This document shows positions 48,455 through 59,057 of a stretch of 64,000 bases of DNA, piece after piece. The position numbers and the translations under genes were made by a program. The stretch comes from Papaver somniferum (Eukaryota > Streptophyta > Magnoliopsida > Ranunculales > Papaveraceae), in contig NC_039363.1 in NCBI RefSeq assembly GCF_003573695.1, positions 162,766,747 through 162,830,746 of the forward strand, written 5' to 3'. Within the stretch, counting starts at the first letter, position 1. Every line of letters begins with the position of its first letter. Below the pieces are notes generated by a model that saw only the letters and a program-made list of their open reading frames with translations, ran no database searches and was not told the DNA's origin.

Positions 48455-48650
48455 TTGGAAGTTTAGGGTATGGAATCGAAACACCAATGGATTGAAGTCG
48501 CGTAATCGCTTTCCTTAAAACGTTATTTTCTACCACTCACTAAGAGTTTGTTGCGGATCGAAAGAAAACTGTTTCCCAAGATACAATCAAGCCTTTGCGT
48601 GACCAGATATCAACAACAATCAACAAATCACCCTTGAACTCTAATTAATA
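48455..48650 (+). repeat. Start fragment of the TGTTAG...CTAACA repeat
   Basis: TGTTGGAAGTTTAGGGTATGG and the following GAAGTCGCGTAATCGCTTTC block match 44005-44190. The match stops abruptly near 48650. Confidence 0.65.
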
Positions 48651-49000
48651 TTACTACCCGTTTAAGAAAGAGAGAGAAGAGAATTTTCAGTGCACTTTCA
48701 ACTATTACTTGAACCCTTTTTTTATAGTTTGCAGAGAACAAGGACATGTCTCTTCAAAATAGGAAAAAGGCATCAGTAAAACCCGTTCACAATGGATATG
48801 TCTCTCATGCATCAATGATACCTATTCAATACGGACATGTCTCTACAATTACAATTCCAAACTGAAACATATATATAACTAACTTATGTCTCTTTAAAGC
48901 AAAACAATTACATTCTGTTTTTTCCCCTCAATCTTGTGTTAGAGAAAATGAGTTTTAATAAAAAGGCTTTTTGGTCTTGGTGTAGTTTGATCTAATGACC
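48651..49000. other. Intergenic sequence, nothing recognised
   Basis: No ORF or structured repeat apart from a short GA-rich run near 48667. Confidence 0.5.
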
Positions 49001-49003
49001 TAA

Positions 49004-49462
49004 GAGCAACCACAGTGGACGAGTAAAATTATAAATATGGTCCAGAAATGAGACACAGTCGAACAGACTAAAGACTAAATCCTAGACTAAAACCAAGTCT
49101 CAGAGTATATTTGGCCTGAGACCAAGACCAAAACCAAATTTAGTCGAGCGAAGTTATAATGTACATTTGTTAATAGGCTAGATTTTAAGTTACATTTGAG
49201 TTGAAGCAGACGTATATTTTCCCCCCGTGTAGTGAGGCGTACATATAAGTTACGCCTCAGTGAGGCGCATGGATAAAGCGATCCTGATGGTTGATGGGGA
49301 GGATGTATAAAGTGATCCTGTTGTATACTTTTCCCCAAGCGAACATTATATGTGTGCTCGACCAAATTTACTCTTCCATCCTAGTGTAACACCACGGACT
49401 AAACTCAAATTTGGTCGTTTTTTTTTTGGTCTATGATTTTGATCACACCATTGCAGTTTCTC
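49004..49462. mobile_element. Tourist-like MITE, 459 bp
   Basis: GAGCAACCACAGTGG at the left end and CCATTGCAGTTTCTC at the right are imperfect inverted repeats. TAA flanks both sides exactly (49001-49003 and 49463-49465), the PIF/Harbinger signature. Its ends resemble those of the MITE at 28030-28502, so the two are probably one family. Confidence 0.8.
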
Positions 49463-49465
49463 TAA

Positions 49466-50446
49466 GGGTCTAAGGATACTTACTCATTTTTGGGTGAATG
49501 CAATGGAACTTTTAGTCTCACATTGTGGAAAACTAAGAGGGGCTCCACTATATAATCATACTCTTATGTATGTATTGTAAAACGAGGGTAGAGCGGGTGG
49601 GGCGAAATAAACATAGCCCAACCCATGCGATATGCGCGTATTCCATGCACCAAGTCCCTCTTATACTCAGATTTATTTTTGGCGAGTTTTTCTTTAGGAA
49701 ATTAACTCAAAAAATATTTTCTTAAGAGTTTTATTTATGGGTAAATTCCTTTTACTTGTTTTTGAAGAAAACCAAAACCTAACTTGATTTGTAAGTATTT
49801 CATCCGATAAATACAACTCGAAATTATGTTTTCTATATACACAAGCAGCGGCCATCTTTCTGTCGACTTTTCTTCTTCTTGCTTGCTTTTATTTTTGTGC
49901 GACGTTTTTACTTCCATCCCTATTGTGAGTTCAATAGTGGGTAACTTGCGTTGTGCTAACTCAAGTTATATCGGGCAGTCTTATCCTGGACACATCTTCG
50001 TTGTGAGGGGTTTATCATTACTCATCTCGAGTATATCCGCGAACTAATGTGTTAAGGACAACTTGTTGAACCTGTGATTCTTCCCTCGTCAATTTGTTTA
50101 GGTAGAGTTGTTTCGGATTAGTTCTTTACATATTATTTTTTGATACATCTAACGTGCTAGCTTTTCATTGTTACAAGATCCCAACATATTGTAGGTATTC
50201 ATCATTAACCAAAACATATATTTAATCTAAATTATATGAATATTGATCAGATATTCAACAAAATGTTTGTAGTGGAAATGGAAAAGGATGTTCCTCTTTC
50301 TTTTCCTTTTTTGATATTGTGACCGAAAACAACAAAACTAAAGTACTTTCATTCTCAGGTAAGATACATTCTGAATGTCATGTACAAGATTATTTGATTA
50401 TTAAAGCGTATTGATGTATAAAGAATAGATTTTCAAATGTTCTCCT
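49466..50446. other. Intergenic sequence, no gene recognised
   Basis: Short ORFs only. The 49826-50047 ORF is hydrophobic and serine-rich but matches nothing that I know. Confidence 0.5.
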
Positions 50447-50949
50447 TCATATCAGCAATGTCCTGAACAAGTCCCATAAGGTGCCATGGATGAGCAACTT
50501 CGCCCTTGCAGAGTTGAATGGTATATTTGGAGTTGCAATCAACCTCAAGGTTTCTGATCCCCAGTCAGATAGCGAGTTGCAGACCATCTCTTTCTGCCAA
50601 ACTTCAACCACATTGCTCCCATTCTGATGGATGTACTTAGCAAAGCATGCCACAAAAGAACCAGCATCATCTCTAACCACCCCTCCAATTCCTACAAAAA
50701 GAGAGTTAAAAGAAGCACCATCTGTGTTTAACTTATAATAACTAGAATAGGGAACTTCCATTTAACTAAAATTTCACGCATACAAGTAGAACCTTCCTCT
50801 TTATGTATGAAAATAAAATGATGTTCTTTTGCTCTTCTAATGGCTAGAGCAAGAGTCTTTAGAGTAACAAACCTCTCATTTTCATGTATTAACATGTTTC
50901 TACTATTCCATATATACTCTACAACACATGAGGGACAATGTAACACCAA
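50447..50949 (-). pseudogene. LINE-derived RNase H-like fragment
   Basis: Two overlapping minus-strand frames. Upstream: IWNSRNMLIHENERF, typical of the linker before the RNase H-like domain of plant LINEs. Downstream: YKLNTDGASFNS...GIGGVVRDDAGSFV, the start of the RNase H fold with its first catalytic aspartate in NTDGA. A frameshift separates them near 50760. The domain loses its normal pattern after SNVVE, so it is incomplete. No RT is left nearby on this strand. Confidence 0.75.
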
Positions 50950-51367
50950 CTACTACCACCAACAGAAACATTCAAAGATACAAGGTGTTTTATGTATGTA
51001 GGTGACATCATATCCAACTCAATCCTCAAACCTGTCATGTCATGTTACTTATTCTAAATATGGTAAACTGAATAAGAATGTATAATCAAAGCACATGCAC
51101 TAAAGACTATAATTACCTGCAAACACAACAAAGCTAATAATATTTTTTCGAGAACAAATAGTAGTAGAGCATAACATACTAAGTTCTGAGTTTTTGAAAT
51201 ATTACAGTAGAGATAGATAAACGACCATTTACCAGAGAAAACAGAAAGTATCACATGACACAACTTAGTGTTAGAAGAATTTCCTAAAGACGTATCGTGC
51301 TATAGGAGGAAATACCATTGAAAGATTTTGACAGTGGAAAATCAGGATCTGAAAGTTCATCCGATGA
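50950..51367. other. Intergenic sequence, nothing recognised
   Basis: AT-rich with no ORF above 70 codons. Confidence 0.5.
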
Positions 51368-51372
51368 ACAAC

Positions 51373-52003
51373 TGTTGGATAATCATCTTAGTTACCGGTT
51401 ATCCAATAATACGACTCGTGTATTATCCAGCGATCCGTTACAACTCTTTGTAACACGATTTTCACTTATGTATTACATTTCGTAATACCGACAAAAAAAC
51501 AAGAAAAGAATGATAGAAAAGAGATGATCAATCACAAAACTTAAACAGACTTACTTGGGTGTATGGAGGAGAGTAATCTCTTTGCTTAAGACATTTGATC
51601 CCCTGTATATAATGTTGTTACAGATTTAGCGGCGCATGTCTCCAACATTCAACAATACCTCGATATTTTTCGCAGCACTTCGATAACACCGAACAACGAA
51701 GCGAATGGATGTAACACAAACTCTTCTTTAACTCTTGAAGACACATGCAAACTCTTAAATTTCTAGTACTAGTTTTATGACTCTTAAAAACATATTTTCC
51801 AATGGAGAATGTGTGGGGTTTATATAGGTTTAGAAGTGACTCTTGGAGAAATCTTTTCATGAAGAGTCACAACCTTTAGTGGAGAGTCACATCCCTTGGG
51901 ATAAGACACAACATATTGAAAAGGTTTAAGTGAGTGGACATATCCATTCACACTAACTAATTAACTAACTAACTAACTCATATTTATATTCAAAATTCCA
52001 ACA
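51373..52003 (-). mobile_element. Solo LTR, 631 bp, with perfect 5-bp target duplication
   Basis: Plus-strand ends TGTTGGATAATC and AATTCCAACA, flanked on both sides by ACAAC (51368-51372 and 52004-52008). On the minus strand it reads TGTTGGAATTTTG..., with TATATAA near 51825 about 180 bp in, as expected for U3. The termini are typical of Copia LTRs. There is no internal region, so recombination between two LTRs has removed it. Confidence 0.9.
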
Positions 52004-52008
52004 ACAAC

Positions 52009-52347
52009 AATCAGATTCTATGGATGTGGAGCTTCATATACGTAAATATCAATTCCTCTTTATGAAAATTATTATCAAATGGTCATTCCTACTCATTTAG
52101 AAAATTATGATTTTGTTTTCCCTAGATTAGGAATAAAGAAATCCAATTTGGCCTGCCTACACATAATGCAAGTTTTGCGGTGCAATCTTACGACATCAAG
52201 AGAGGACCAAGAAATCCCGGATAATGGCGAACTTTGAATTTAGTATATGTTGTTCTAGAGGAAATGTAAACCTACCACTACTTCGTGGTTGTCCGAAATA
52301 TCTGGCAACTTCATTATATTTTAATGGTGGTTAGAAATCAACGAAGT
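52009..52347. other. Short intergenic spacer
   Basis: No ORF or repeat seen. The last five bases (GAAGT, 52343-52347) are the left target-site candidate for element 3. Confidence 0.5.
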
Positions 52348-53230
52348 TGTGAACACAAAGATCATTGTCATCTGAGTGTTCACAAATAATGCGCGCAGAC
52401 TCATGACAATATAGTAAATAGGCTGCGCTTGAGGGGGATGAATTGGTTATGTCGAATCCTTGACTCAGAGTCCTAAAACTCTTCCTCGTCTCATCAACTA
52501 CAATCATTGTTCTTAGCTCGCATAATAAGATAAATAATGGATGAAGTATAAAACGTACGAACATGCTGTATCATAAATATCGAATCGAACATGTAAAGTA
52601 TAAATGCATGAATATAGATGAAACGATTAACTTATATGATTCATCACTCAGATCTCTGTCTGCGGGTTTGGGTTTTTCATTATATTATGATGGTTACAGA
52701 AATAGTCGAATGACTTTGAGATCAACATAAGCCTGCGTAGCAGGAGGAACTCCACTTACACTTTCTCTATCTCTCTATGTCTCTCTCCTTTCTCCTCTCA
52801 ATGTTCTCGGATCCCCCTCTTCACTTGGTAGAGAGGGGTATTTATAGGGTGGCTACGTGGGGTCCACTTCTGAAGCCCGTTATAACCTTATCCTCTTGTG
52901 TCTTGTGCCGCTTACGCAGAAGTCTTCGTGTTCTCGGCTCTGTCTGCGTGTTCTGTCTGAGTATGCAGTGCTATCTGCGCTTCCTCCACAGGCTGACTGA
53001 AACGTATGCTGTTTGAGGGTATTTAATGCGGGTTGTTGAGATATCTGTCCGCGGTAGACAGCTGTCTTCTGCCCCTGTCTTGTCTGCGTCAGTCGGACTA
53101 TCCCCAGTTTTAGATCTTAGATCTTTCTGGGGATAGGATAAAGTGACTCTTGGCTGTCCACGTGTGATATCATATCTTGATGCTCTCAGCCACATGACAC
53201 ACGTGGCGGAAGATGAAATGTGTACCTACA
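52348..53230 (-). repeat. Element 3 3' LTR (left), 883 bp
   Basis: On the plus strand TGTGAACAC...GTACCTACA; on the element's own strand TGTAGGTAC...GTGTTCACA. The first 265 bp align with 63735-64000 with few differences, one being an extra AG near 52375. Confidence 0.85.
52839..52846 (-). promoter_or_regulatory. TATA box in element 3 LTR
   Basis: The minus strand reads TATAAATA followed by CCCCTC. It lies about 385 bp into the LTR on the element's strand, as expected for the U3/R boundary. Confidence 0.55.
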
Positions 53231-53252
53231 ATTTGCCCATTTTCCTCCTACT
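53231..53252 (-). other. Element 3 polypurine tract
   Basis: The minus strand reads AGGAGGAAAATGGGCAAAT directly before the LTR start TGTAGG. Position and composition fit second-strand priming. Confidence 0.65.
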
Positions 53253-53283
53253 AGGCGGTTAGTCGAAGTGGGAAGAAAAAACG

Positions 53284-53477
53284 TGTTACTCTCTTCATCT
53301 TCTCTTTATTATTTTCCTAGATTTTAGGGAACATTCCCCACTATTTGCAATAACTTCTTCTTGGGTAGTGGGGGAAAACATGTTACTCTCTTCATCTTCT
53401 CTTTATTATTTTCCTAGATTTTAGGGCACATTCCCCACTATTTGCAATAACTTCTTCTTGGGTAGTGGGGCGGTTTT
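53284..53477 (+). repeat. 97-bp tandem duplication
   Basis: TGTTACTCTCTTCATC begins each unit, at 53284 and 53381. The copies are nearly identical. They lie between the LTR and the antisense gene, where its promoter would be. Confidence 0.9.
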
Positions 53478-53599
53478 ATTTCTCTTTGCAGATATATATG
53501 AGAAGGAATGTGAAAATTCTGTAGTCATAAATTTCATTCCTTCTCTTTCCTCAGAGATTTTATTTTTCGTTCTCTGATTTTGTATCCTTGCTATTAATT

Positions 53600-53765
53600 G
53601 ATGCTGCTTCTACTGTTGTTCCTCAAAGCTTTTTGCTGCTGCTGTTGTTGTTCCTCAAAGTTTTCTGCTGCTGCTGTTTGTTGTTCCTCGAAGCTTTTTG
53701 CTGCTGCTGTTGTTCGTCGAGGCTTTCTGCTGCCGTTGTTGTTGTTCGTCGAGGCTTTCTTCCTG
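53600..53765 (+). repeat. CTG/GTT-rich minisatellite
   Basis: About four units of GCTGCTGCTGTTGTT followed by CCTCAAAG or CGTCGAGG and CTTTTTG, 35-50 bp each. They lie in the presumed 5' leader of the plus-strand gene. Confidence 0.75.
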
Positions 53766-54087
53766 ATTTTCCATTTATAGGTAAGTGGTTTTAATGTGTT
53801 TGATTATCTTTTGATGAAAAATATATTCGTTTTCTGCTGGGGCCATATGTTTGTGATGAAGAACATATATATAGATGTGTGTATGATTGCCCCTGTTCAT
53901 TATTACAAACAATAATGATTTCTTCCTTCGTGTATGCTTGCCCCTATTTGATATTTCCCCTTTTCATTTAGGGTTTCTTCTTATTTTCCATATGGTTCAT
54001 GATTATGAAGAACTGGATGAAATTGGGTTTTTTGATTTTCGTTTTGTCTCCGCGGAAATCTGAAACTTGTTTGTGTATTACGCAGAC

Positions 54088-57000
54088 ATGGCTGACCGTC
54101 CGCGGGTTTCTTATCAAACTCCACCGTCGAGTCCGCGTAAATTTCCTCCGCGTAGAGATCCTGATGTTTCTCCGCCTGGTGGAGGTTCATCTAAGTCTTC
54201 CCAAGGTGATGCCCGGGTTCATAGGGTTTCGTCTTCTTCTGGTCAGAGGTACTCATCTTCTAAGAAGGGTGAGTCGCAGAGAGGGAATACGCAGAAAGGG
54301 GACCGGCCAAAAGAGGCTCCTGGTTCCCGGTATGCTATTTCTCGTCCCTTTATTAATCTGCGTGATGATCTCAAGAAAATGCGGGATGTCCCGCCTCTTC
54401 GTTTAGTGGCGCCTTCTTCCGTGTCTCAGCAACATTATCTACCTCCCCCTCCGGTGTCTCAACCCAAGGGGGGGTCTTCGAAAGAAGTGATTTCGAAGAC
54501 TGGGGCATCTAAGGTTCCTCCTAAGAGAAAAGCTTCCGATAGAAATACTTCGAAGGATTCTGCGTCTGATCCCGCGGAGGAGGAAGATATTTCTCAGGAA
54601 ATACGCAGCGTCGCTGTTGGGGAGAAGAAAGTGACCTTCAAACATATTGATCTGGAGGTTTTTAAGGAAAAGCATGGTCTTCAACTATTCGATGTTCGTT
54701 TTTACGCTGCTGATGACGATATTACTCATGAGATGATATCGACGTATAAGTTTGATGAATTTCATCTGCTGACCACGATGGGGGCCTTTGAAGCGGGTCT
54801 TATGTTGCCTTTGTACAAGTTTGGGGATTCCTTTTATTATGATGTGCTGGCTGGTCGAGAGGGCTCTTCGAAGAACACTCACTGTCGCTCTATTTCTCAA
54901 CTTCATGGGAATTATCTTCGTGCACTGAGGGAGTGTTATCTTCGGAGTAAAGGAGAGACAATGATGACCCTTTATGTTCCCAAACCTGAAGAAAGGGAGT
55001 GGTATACGCCTGAGAATTTTAACAAGTCTTTTGGTGACTATGTTAACAGTATAAATCGTAAACCGTGGAGTGTGAGTCTTCGTAATATTGCCGCTCCGCG
55101 TGGTGAGATCCGTCTTCTGAATGAAGTAAGTGGTGCTAAGGTGAAGTACGTCCCGGGTACAGAGAATTCTACTAACAAATTGGTGTTTCCTACTCGTGAG
55201 CGGATCAAGCGTGATCATGACTATGAGTAACACGCGACTGTTATTGAGGTTGTTGGTCCCTGGGCTTGGGGGCGGGTTCCAGGTCCGCAAGGATGGCGTC
55301 CTACCGCAGATAGCCAGATACGTGAGGCTCCTCTTGCTCGTTATGGGAATTTCCGTCCTTGGCATTTGAATTTTGAGGGCATGAATTTCCAATATGCCCT
55401 CGATGTTGTTGATGGAGATGACGAAGAGAGTTCCGATGCTGATCTTCAGACGAAGAATGCTGCTGTTGTCAAGGTAAGATTTCCATATGCCTTGTCCTTC
55501 TTTAGTTGAGGAAGTTTTAATTCTTTTCAAAGCCAGGGATTTTTATTCTTATATGCCTTGTCTTTTTAGGCGACGAAGAAGAGGAGGATAAATCCCAAGC
55601 AGTCCACCACCGCAACAATCGAGGAGGCGGAGGTTCATGAAGAAGTTAATAGTCATGTGACTGAGCTTGGAGGGGATGAAGATATGTCTGATAGGGAGGA
55701 GCGTACTGATACATCCCCTCCAGGTCATGATGATGAAGAATTTATTGAAGGGAATACTACCGCTGGTGGCAGCGATATTGGTGGTGAAATTAATCCCGCA
55801 GGTGGCCATGGTGCTAGTGCCGAAGATAATCCCGTGGGTTGCAGCGATGCTGGTGATGATAACATTGCTCTTGGTGATAAGGGTGTTGGTGGTGAAATTC
55901 CCGCTATGTCTTAGGAGTTTTCCTTTGGCCGGATTTACTCTGCGGAGGATGGTTTTGATATGAACGCTGCCCTGGGCCTGGCTTCTGAGTTCAACCTGCT
56001 TTCCCAAAACAATGATTGGGATGTGCTTGGTAACTCTAGCAAGGAGGATGGAAAGGGCAAGGGAGTCTTGAATGCTAGTGATATTCCAGAGGGGAGCGGT
56101 GCTAGAGATCTTCCAGATTTGGATGCGGGAGTAGCCTCGAACTCTTCGGGTGCTAAGTTCACAGATATGGGTGGGGCCTCGGTTGGGTCTTCTGGAGATG
56201 ATTTTTCTCAGTCATTTATCCTTGAGGGTGATGACGCCATCTTAGCTTGGTTCAAAAAGAAAAATTTGATGTTTGTACCCAATCCAGCTCCTGTGGTGGA
56301 GGGTGAGAAGAAATATGATGTCTATACCCGTAAGATGATGCACTTGTGTCCCGAGGACCAGGTCGCAGAAGCGTGGGATAAGAATCTTCGGGCCTTGGAG
56401 GCTGCTCTAGTGATCGACGCTCCCTCGACTGTTGCTGACATGATGGCTTTGGCTGATGGGTATCAGTATGGATATCCCCAGCAGCGGATGTTAGAAGTGA
56501 GTTCTCTTATCATTTCACCTTGTGTCGATATTTAGCAATTTTAGAGTCTGGGTGTTCTAATTTCTGATTCGCAGGTGATGAGGAGTGAGCATTGCAACCA
56601 CATGTTGTACTAGGTTTTTAAGGCCAAATCCCTTAAGTTGGAAGCTAAGCTTCGTCTTCGGGAAGAGGAGCTTACCGCGGCTGAGGCTGTTATCTCTGAT
56701 AGGGATAGGGAGATAGGTGAGTTGAAGAGTCTCCTCAAGGCTAAGGAGCAACAAGGCAAGGAGGAGGAGAAGCTTCGCTTGGAACTTGCTATGACTCGTA
56801 GTGAGTTGGAAGAGGCTAAGAAGAATTCTTCGGATGTTACAGGTTCGATTATCCGTTTTCTCTTCCTTGATGTTGTCCTTTACTGTAATTAGTGTTCTGT
56901 CTGAGTCTCCCTCCCCCACCCTATCTTCAGTGGGTGGAGTTCCCGAGTTAGTATGGCTTCGGAATGAGCGGCAACGTCAAAAATCTCGCATCGCAGAGTT

Positions 57001-58114
57001 GGTAGAGAAGATAAAGAGCGAGGCTGATAAGTGGAATGCTCGTGAAGATGAACATAATGCTCTGGCAGAGGAGTGGCGGGGCAGACGAGTCCAAATGGTT
57101 GATATGCAGAACAAATATAACAATGATCGTCGTTTGTTTAATGGAACGTTGTTGTGGACGCGTGATAATCTTCGTGAATCCCGAGAACAGGTCTCATCTT
57201 TAGAAGCTAGAATCAATCTCTTGGAAGAAGAATTGCGTCAAGCTCGTTCTTCTCAGTCTTCTGATGTTAGAGATTACATTCAGCGTCTTGCTAGGGAGAG
57301 AGATGATGCTAGGGCTGAGGCTGGCGCTCTTAGCAAAGATTTAGCTGCGTCTAGGGCTGATGTGGTACGCCAAGCTGAGTCTGAGAGGAATCTTGAAGTA
57401 AATATGTATTGGCTCAACAAGGTTATGGAGGAATTAAACAACGAGGTCAACCATCTTTGTCATTTGGATTCAATGAAACAGGTAGAATTAGATGCGAGTC
57501 AGTACGCTCTTTCAACCCTTCAAGCGGATTATAAGAAGTTGTCAGATGAGTATGACTTTCTTGATGAAGCCCGTGATGCTGTTGTTAACGAATATGAAAT
57601 AGCTTCGGCGAGAATCTAAGGTATATGCTTATATTATCGAGTGTGATTCTGTGATTTCCTGGACCTAACCATCTGCATTTTTCTTTTCCTTGCAGAGCTC
57701 CAGGGACAGCTTCGCACTGCAAATGAAAAGCTTGAGAAGGCTCAATCTAAATTAGCGCATCAGGAAAGCCAGATTAATTATCACAAAGGTTTAGCTACAG
57801 CAAGGGACGAGGCTTCCCAAGCCGCTTCGAAGGAAGTGAGTCGCCTTTCCTCGTTGTTGTCGAAGGCTGAGATGATGAATACTGTTATTACGTACAAGGC
57901 TCGATGTCAACTAGTGGAAGAGACTAACAAGATTCTGGACAGCATCGAGTATGATCTTAAGACCGAGCATGACCTTATCAAGGGCTATCCACGCCGTGAG
58001 AAACCCCTGCCTCCTACGTCTGGTTCTTCAGGGCCTTCCTCGGGTGGGAGCGTACCTTCATCGCAGAAGGGGAAGACTGCTAAACCTGCTGGTGGGGTTG
58101 AATTATCCAAGTAG
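54088..58114 (+). pseudogene. Antisense accessory gene of element 3: transposase_28-like domain plus long coiled coil
   Basis: Exons 54088-55473, 55570-56496, 56575-56842, 56931-57620 and 57696-58114, all with GT..AG introns, sum to 3690 nt in one frame (1230 codons). Only four in-frame stops break it: TAA 55228, TAG 55912, TAG 56611 and TAA 57617. Order: a basic, Ser/Pro-rich N-terminus; a globular part with FHLLTTMGAFEAGLMLPLYKF and SISQLHGNYLRALRECY, resembling PF04195 (putative gypsy-type transposon protein); an acidic glycine-rich middle; then about 500 residues of coiled coil (SESERNLEV, LEEELRQARSS type heptads). An acceptor-like CGCAG just before the ATG hints at a 5' UTR intron. The function is unknown. 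It lies antisense to gag-pol, so its introns survive retrotransposition of the sense RNA. Confidence 0.8.
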
Positions 58115-59057
58115 ATTATTGTAGAAAGTTTATCTTTGTTGATTATAAGGCTTCGTGAGATTCCTTTTGTATTTTCTTGTTCCCGCGTATCATTGCCAAG
58201 CATGTAATCAACTTTTAATGAGTTGATCATTGTTTCAATTTTTATTTTTGTTGTCCGATTTCCTTTAAGTATTGTTACGGTTAATTTGGAATATAACTGA
58301 ATGTAATCAAGGATAGCGAAGTGCGAACCCGAAGATATGTGTATCTTCGTGAACGTCTTGAGACCTTTCACCCCTTTGGCTAATCCTGGGCCAGAGGATT
58401 CCCAGACGGTGGGGGTCGGGGCAGCGTTCTAGGATATGAGTTGTTTGCAATGTACATTTATTCCGTCAACCCGCTGCCATAAGATTGGTTGGGTATCTCT
58501 TTCTGCTGGATGCCTTCCCCATGGTCCTACACTTATAGACGCTGATAGGGGAGTCCCGAGAGATTGTAGGTGACTACTTTCCCCAAGTAAAATAAAACAA
58601 CAATTAACACAAGTACTTACGTGGTTCGATAGCAGAGTGTCTACGTCCACGGGTGAAAGAAGGTTAAAGTGTCTATTCAGTTTGTTGAGTTAAATTTAGA
58701 AGAATTCCATTGATGGAACCTCTGAGGTAGTAAATAACAAAAAATAGGAAAATGAAGTATTGACGCGGAGGTCATTTCTCTGTATTTACAGGTGTAGGGT
58801 TCTCGTGAGGTGTTGTATTTACACGCGGTCGTCTTGTTACTATGTTGCTCTATGTATTTTGACTATTTTTTGCCAAAAGTTTGCTTGATTGATAGGTTGA
58901 GGTTTGCTATTCCTCTCTCAGAGATAGAAACATGTCGATCACAAGCGTCGTTTTCTTCTTATGGTGCTCTTCACGCAGATGCAGGTATGCGTTGCTTTCT
59001 ACGGGTAGTATGGCTTGAGATATTTTGCATTCCATGGGTGTCCGAGGATCTTCCCTT
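58115..59057. other. Element 3 spacer between antisense gene and integrase end
   Basis: No ORF with a domain. The two genes converge here, so it should hold both 3' ends. The stretch 58590-58660 with TACTTACGTGGTTCGATAGC looks like part of another LTR-derived repeat. Confidence 0.5.

Noticed and set aside
54685..56007. Long minus-strand ORFs of 281 and 152 codons opposite the antisense gene of element 3
   Set aside because: They are shadows of the plus-strand exons; their composition shows no domain and they cross its introns.
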